From NCBI GenBank assembly GCA_004764695.1, contig SMSO01000031.1:7001261-7065260 (forward strand): a DNA stretch of 64,000 nucleotides, written 5' to 3'. Positions 59,418 to 64,000 of the stretch are shown here, piece after piece; position 1 is the first letter of the stretch; every line of letters begins with the position of its first letter. The notes beneath the pieces were generated by a model. The model was not told where the DNA came from. It saw only the letters and a program-made list of their open reading frames with translations, and did not search any database. The translations under genes and the position numbers were made by a program. The stretch comes from Schizochytrium sp. TIO01 (taxonomy: Eukaryota > Sar > Bigyra > Thraustochytrida > Thraustochytriidae).

Positions 59418-59936
59418 TCCATGAAGGAGACGTGCAGCACGGATAGGGCGCGGATTGCCTCGGTAGCTTGCACGAGCACATGCACGCCGAGGACGCCGTG
59501 GAGATAAATGAGTCTTTACCCGAGCTCCTCGCTTTGCGTGAGAACTCGTGCTAGATGTGACCGAAGCAGTGTCTTCACACGCAATACTAAGCCGTTTGCT
59601 GCGGCGTATGGAGAGGGACAAGGGACTGTGGCTCTTACTCTTCTTGATCTTGAGTGTAGTTTTGCTTTTGGTAGCGTTTGTGACGGCAAGGTGGTTGTTC
59701 ATGGTCATGGTATGGCTGCGGGTGATACACATAGTCTTTCACAAGTAATGGGGCTCGTCGTATATTGTTGCGTGTAGTTGGAGGTACTCTAAAGTTCTCT
59801 GGGTATGGTGAGGATGTCTAGACTTGACGATTTGTCTCTTAGACCGTGAGCTTGTTCAAGTTTTGGTTTTGTATAGTTCTGGTTCTGTGATTCGGGGTTT
59901 GCTGTTTCTCAGGGTCTAGGAGTTCTGAGTTTGCTT
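59418..59936 (+). repeat. left inverted arm
   Basis: 519 bp, nearly identical to the reverse complement of 60,883-61,401. It carries an 89-codon ATG frame (59,508-59,777) and, on the other strand, a 106-codon basic frame (59,732-59,412), both repeated in the other arm. Neither matches a family I know. Confidence 0.9.
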
Positions 59937-60882
59937 CAATGGAGCTTCAAGAGGAAAACTGTGGCCGTGTGCTACCTTTACGACACCTATTGAGTCTGTA
60001 AAGGGAATTAGAATTTGTAAAGGGGGACGATCTCTTTAAATCCTGAGCTCTCCAAGGTTGGCTACTTTTGTACATCTATTTCATCCCTTAAAGCACCAAG
60101 TAGGTAGTAGATAAAGTGAGGAACCCAAACCTTTAGCTGGCTTGCAGGAGAACGCGATGACTCTTCTCAGAACTTTGCTGTTTGTCGTTCGAAACTCATG
60201 CTCATGCTCATAGGGCTTATAACAACATTCACATTCAGCTTCCCTTCTCAACTTTGAAAACCATCTTGATGAACCTGAATAGCAATGGTTTTCATCTTTA
60301 TGATGACACGAAAGGTTTACCCAGGTAGGTACTTACTTACCTACGAGACCACCAGAAATCAGAACAGAAAGAACGAAGAAACAACAACAACCTAGCTGTA
60401 GGTAGTAGTACCTCGCTAGATAAAAGGTCCCGAACTAGTAGTAGTATCTAGCACTTCTAGCAAAGGGGTTCCGCTCCCCAGCTAAATTTTCATGGCTCGC
60501 CAGTGAACTTCAAAATAGTACCAGAACCCCAGACGCGCTGTCAGTCACACAGTTTGACCATGAACCTGCTATTGAGTAGCAATGTTGAGTACTACTATGA
60601 GCGGTAGGGGCATGATATTGCTCAACTTGAGGATCATTTAGGCTGGCTTCAGCTTGCTATTTGTAGGGGTGGATACCTAAGATGGGTAACGTAGTGGGTT
60701 CTCGTCCCAAGCTGGAATCTCACAAGGGATCATCTACAACCTACTACCAGAACCCCAGAAGCAGCCTGAGAGATAGAATCTCCCGTACCGGTGGTATGGC
60801 TTAGATAGACTGATACTTTTAACAAAATTACCAGAACCACAATTTACTGACTTGACTTGGACTCGGTTTTTTCTGCCAACTA

Positions 60883-61401
60883 AAGCAAACTCAGAACTCC
60901 TAGACCCTGAGAAACAGCAAACCCCGAATCACAGAACCAGAACTATACAAAACCAAAACTTGAACAAGCTCACGGTCTAAGAGACAAATCGTCAAGTCTA
61001 GACATCCTCACCATACCCAGAGAACTTTAGAGTACCTCCAACTACACGCAACAATATACGACGAGCCCCATTACTTGTGAAAGACTATGTGCATCACCCG
61101 CAGCCATACCATGACCATGAACAACCACCTTGCCGTCACAAACGCTACCAAAAGCAAAACTACACTCAAGATCAAGAAGAGTAAGAGCCACAGTCCCTTG
61201 TCCCTCTCCGTACGCCGCAGCAAACGGCTTAGTATTGCGTGTGAAGACACTGCTTCGGTCACATCTAGCACGAGTTCTCACGCAAAGCGAGGAGCTCGGG
61301 TAAAGACTCATTTATCTCCACGGCGTCCTCGGCGTGCATGTGCTCGTGCAAGCTACCGAGGCAATCCGCGCCCTCTCCGTGCTGCACGTCTCCTTCATGG
61401 A
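60883..61401 (-). repeat. right inverted arm
   Basis: 519 bp, mirror copy of 59,418-59,936. The differences I can see are single substitutions near 61,080-61,110, 61,210 and 61,377. Confidence 0.9.
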
Positions 61402-61426
61402 TTATAAATTTATGCAAATTTATAAT
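61401..61426. repeat. perfect 11-bp palindrome at the arm edge
   Basis: ATTATAAATTT, then ATGC, then AAATTTATAAT: 11-bp perfect arms around a 4-base loop, starting exactly at the outer edge of the right inverted arm. It could be an insertion target, a hairpin or a weak termination/poly(A) region. It has no counterpart at the left edge. Confidence 0.85.
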
Positions 61427-61684
61427 GTACACAGATTTAAAAAACAAGTTTAGAATAACATATATTGAAACTAAATCGTTATGCATCGAAACCTTGCACA
61501 AGAGTTGCGAAAATCAAAGCGGTTTCAAGAGACACAACTAGATTGCAACATAATTTCAAGTTTTGATTTCACCAGTACAACCTTAGCTTGCGATAAGGAT
61601 TCTCTTTTTCAGAGTTTGACAAGTCTGTTTATATTTTATAGAGTCTTTGTGTATAGCAGGTCTGTTTAAAAGGAAGCCAATAGC

Positions 61685-63811
61685 CTATGCCATCTTCACT
61701 TGAAGACGATACTCGCTCAAGGTTGCATCCGGAACACGGGATGGAGAACCGGTCAAAAGCTCCTGGCCAGCTGCTGATTTCGGGAATGCAATCACATCTG
61801 CGATTGAGGGAGTATCAAGAAGAACCGACATAAGGCGATCAACCCCCAAAGCAATGCCTGCGTGCGGCGGACATCCAGAGCCCAAAGCAGCCAAAAGGTG
61901 ACCAAAATAGGGTTCAATACGATCCTTTGGAATCCCAAGTACGTGTTCAAAAATGTGGCGTTGCAAGGCTGCATCGTGCACACGGACTGAGCCACCGCCA
62001 AGCTCGGCGCCATTGCAAACAAGATCATATGCCTGGGCATACACGCTAAGCATCTCATCCTGAGATGGACCGTCATCTGCAGAATAGCAACTATAGGAAC
62101 GGACAAGATCAATGTGTTCAGGCTTTGGCATAGTGAAAGGGTGATGCATACTACGCAGCCCTCCATCCTCAGCAAGTTCAAACATGGGGAACTCGCGGAC
62201 CCAGAAAACGTCTAGCGGGGACTGCTGGCTAGCGCGAAGACGCTCCCCTGTAGCATCACCAACGGCCAAGCGCATGCGACCCATCACTTCGCAGAGCGCA
62301 TCACGTCCAAGACGCGGAGCTAGACCGTCTCCTTGGCACACGCCGAGAACGATTGCCTCGCCAGGTTGGGCGCCGATTGTTGCCAGTAACTCCGACTTCT
62401 CATCTTCACTCAGCTTAGCGAGCATAGGAAGCACCTTTTCATTTGGCGAAGCGTTCAGACGCATTGACTCCCATTCGGCAGATGCTGCACTCTTCGAAGA
62501 TGTGCGAATCAATGCAAGGCAAGATGGAGCATTTGCTGGTGCATCGGCAAGGCACTGTGCTGCAAGCGCCTCCCAAATCTTGCGACTAGGCTGCCAGTTG
62601 GACGCTACAGACGCAGGCACACGAAACGCGCGGGCATGTACACCACGGTTAAAACGTGAAAAACCTTGAGCTGACACCATCTCCATTCCAAATCGGGTGT
62701 CCGGCTTGTCTGAGCCAAATCGCAGCATGACTTCATCGAAAGTCATGCTTTGCAAGGGCCAGGACACATTGTTCAGGGCTCGCAAAGGGGCTGGAATGTA
62801 GGTTTCCTCCCATGCCTCGTTTTCGCTAGGAGAGGCGCCTAGAGGGGGGGTTTCTTCGATATTGCGGGCAAACTCCTTTGCCTGGCGAAGGGCACTTGCT
62901 GCGGCACGGCCAAGCACCGTTTCGATCACTCTGTGTATGTCTTTACTCGTGACAAAACTCATTTCTAAATCAAGCTGCGTGAATTCAGGCTGGCGGTCTG
63001 CGCGGCCATCTTCGTCGCGAAAGCAGCGCGCTACTTGAAAGTAGCGCTCAACGCCACCCGCCATTAGGAGTTGTTTGTACTGCTGTGGACTTTGAGGAAG
63101 GGCATAACAAGATCCAGGCTCGCCATTTCGGGTCGGCACAAGAAACTCTCGTGCACCCTCTGGAGTAGATTTGAAAAGCATCGGCGTCTCGACCTCAACA
63201 AAGTCGAGCGGAGCCTCTATGAGAGCAGATCTTGCTGCGTGCAGAAGGGCCGAGCGCACACGTAAGTTACGCTGCATTTCTGCTCCGCGCAGGTCAAGAT
63301 GCCGGGCACGCAGACGGACCTGCTGGCTAGCGACTCCAGATTCTTTCTTGCCAGATTTGGAATTCTTCGAGTTCTTTTTGCTGTTGTTATTGTTGGGGTC
63401 AGAGGTTACAGCAATTGCAGCCGCACGAGGACGGAGTCTCCTCTCTACAGGGATTGGCGCAGGCTGAGACGGCCTGTTAAGCACTTCAATTTCGTCCACA
63501 TGCATTTCTACAACGCCAGTCTTCATACGATCATTCACCATTTCCTCAGGCCGAGGCAAAATAGTGCCGCACACTCGAACAACAGTCTCCTCGTGCAAAT
63601 CCTGTGCAATGCCAAGAGCTGGAGAGGATTCGTCACATTTCAACTGCACACTGCCCTTTGCATCTCGCAAATTCATGAACAGCAAAGGTCCATATCTACG
63701 AGAAGATTGCACCCATCCTTGGGCCTCCACGCGAACCCCGACAAGTTTATCACCAATTTCTCCGCAAGCAACTCGTCGAGCTGCCTCGTAAAGCACTCTT
63801 GAACGCCGCAT
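61685..63811 (-). CDS. aspartyl-tRNA synthetase, bacterial/mitochondrial type
   Basis: A 708-residue class IIb synthetase that charges tRNA-Asp, probably in mitochondria. The N-terminal OB-fold anticodon domain spans about 20-112 (VEAQGWVQSSRR, FMNLRDAKGSVQL). Class II motif 1 lies near 185-215 (FVEVETPML), motif 2 at 256-285 (RYFQVARCFRDEDGRADRQPEFTQLDLEM) and motif 3 at 652-665 (GIALGVDRLMSVLL). A GAD-type insertion fills about 380-510, which marks the bacterial form. Residues about 128-165 are an Asn/Lys/Ser-rich insert between the anticodon and catalytic domains, absent from typical members. The start is an ATG giving MRRSRVLYEAARR, Arg-rich and acid-free as in a short mitochondrial presequence. 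No stop or frame problem is present. Confidence 0.94.
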   Translation of the reverse strand: MRRSRVLYEAARRVACGEIGDKLVGVRVEAQGWVQSSRRYGPLLFMNLRDAKGSVQLKCDESSPALGIAQDLHEETVVRVCGTILPRPEEMVNDRMKTGVVEMHVDEIEVLNRPSQPAPIPVERRLRPRAAAIAVTSDPNNNNSKKNSKNSKSGKKESGVASQQVRLRARHLDLRGAEMQRNLRVRSALLHAARSALIEAPLDFVEVETPMLFKSTPEGAREFLVPTRNGEPGSCYALPQSPQQYKQLLMAGGVERYFQVARCFRDEDGRADRQPEFTQLDLEMSFVTSKDIHRVIETVLGRAAASALRQAKEFARNIEETPPLGASPSENEAWEETYIPAPLRALNNVSWPLQSMTFDEVMLRFGSDKPDTRFGMEMVSAQGFSRFNRGVHARAFRVPASVASNWQPSRKIWEALAAQCLADAPANAPSCLALIRTSSKSAASAEWESMRLNASPNEKVLPMLAKLSEDEKSELLATIGAQPGEAIVLGVCQGDGLAPRLGRDALCEVMGRMRLAVGDATGERLRASQQSPLDVFWVREFPMFELAEDGGLRSMHHPFTMPKPEHIDLVRSYSCYSADDGPSQDEMLSVYAQAYDLVCNGAELGGGSVRVHDAALQRHIFEHVLGIPKDRIEPYFGHLLAALGSGCPPHAGIALGVDRLMSVLLDTPSIADVIAFPKSAAGQELLTGSPSRVPDATLSEYRLQVKMA

Positions 63812-64000
63812 GGCGACTTGGTTTTGATTGGCCTTCTTTGTCTACTGCTGCTTCTCAGTCAACCAAAACACAAGACAACAAAAATCAGGCAATAGGACAA
63901 CAGCTTTATCCTAAAGAGCAAGAGAATCTTCTCGCGACGCAGCGGTCACTCAAGATTTCGACTTGAACGATGCTCGTCTTGGGTGCAAACCAAACTCAGC
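63812..64000. other. upstream region of aspartyl-tRNA synthetase
   Basis: 189 bp to the window edge, upstream of the synthetase on its strand. It should hold the 5' UTR and promoter. Nothing else was recognised. Confidence 0.5.

Larger units (their letters stand above)
59418..61401. mobile_element. foldback-like element with 519-bp terminal inverted arms
   Basis: The arms 59,418-59,936 and 60,883-61,401 are reverse complements of the same length. I counted about three mismatches by eye. They enclose a 946-bp unique centre. No transposase-like frame is visible in the centre or arms, and I find no clear target-site duplication. A non-autonomous foldback/MITE-like element fits. A local inverted duplication of host DNA, or an assembly artefact at a haplotype or palindrome junction, is the alternative. 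Confidence 0.6.
59135..61684. other. intergenic region largely occupied by an inverted repeat
   Basis: Between the transporter (+) and aspartyl-tRNA synthetase (-), whose 3' ends face each other. The inverted-repeat structure at 59,418-61,401 fills most of it. Short flanks on both sides are AT-rich, with nothing recognised beyond the palindrome at 61,401. Confidence 0.6.

Noticed and set aside
59412-59777. 89- and 106-codon frames in the inverted arms (repeated at 61,042-61,407)
   Set aside because: They overlap on opposite strands and recur only because the arms are copies. There is no recognisable motif.

Overview
The window is nuclear DNA from a eukaryote. Genes are large, mostly uninterrupted, lie on both strands and are separated by 0.5-10 kb of AT-rich or simple-repeat DNA. 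The few introns I can place are GT-AG, 205-287 bp long, and two of the three begin exactly between codons. The protein set (four-repeat Myb, PP2A catalytic subunit, glucosidase II alpha, Sfi1-like protein, bacterial-type aspartyl-tRNA synthetase, Fes1/HspBP1, adenylate kinase) is ordinary for a free-living protist. The mix of bacterial-looking metabolic genes and a TIR-like/TPR protein recalls heterotrophic stramenopiles such as labyrinthulomycetes. That placement is inference and was not tested by any search.

Layout. 1-9,045: no supportable gene, with AT-rich DNA, a long TGAA microsatellite and a TTTC tract before the first gene. 9,046-19,526: a dense cluster of four genes: Myb factor (+), TTC33-like TPR protein (-), three-exon adenylate kinase (+) and glucosidase II alpha (-). 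19,527-22,030: intergenic, with weak traces of a broken small gene. 22,031-26,300: a large minus-strand TIR-like/TPR protein with a receiver-like C-terminus, in two reading frames. 26,301-36,840: a 10.5 kb gene-poor block full of microsatellites, with two copies of a dispersed repeat ending in (CAAA)n. 36,841-38,106: a RING protein with a duplicated unknown domain. 42,230-43,142: PP2A catalytic subunit with one frame break. 44,094-46,821: Sfi1-like protein (-), also with one frame break. 47,038-48,230: probable decayed gene. 48,712-49,823: two-exon SDR oxidoreductase. 50,402-51,406: Fes1/HspBP1 (-). 52,823-55,930: ARM-BTB-BTB protein. 57,947-59,134: YdcZ-type tandem transporter. 59,418-61,401: a large, nearly perfect inverted repeat. 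61,685-63,811: aspartyl-tRNA synthetase (-).

There are no operons. Links between genes are only general: glucosidase II and Fes1 both serve protein folding (ER and cytosol), PP2A and the Sfi1-like protein both touch cell division, and the RING and ARM-BTB-BTB proteins are candidates for ubiquitin pathways.

Most worth a second look: the TIR-like/TPR/receiver-like protein; three +1 reading-frame breaks in otherwise intact genes; the altered PP2A tail; the RING protein's duplicated domain; the 519-bp inverted repeat; and the (CAAA)n-tailed repeat family.
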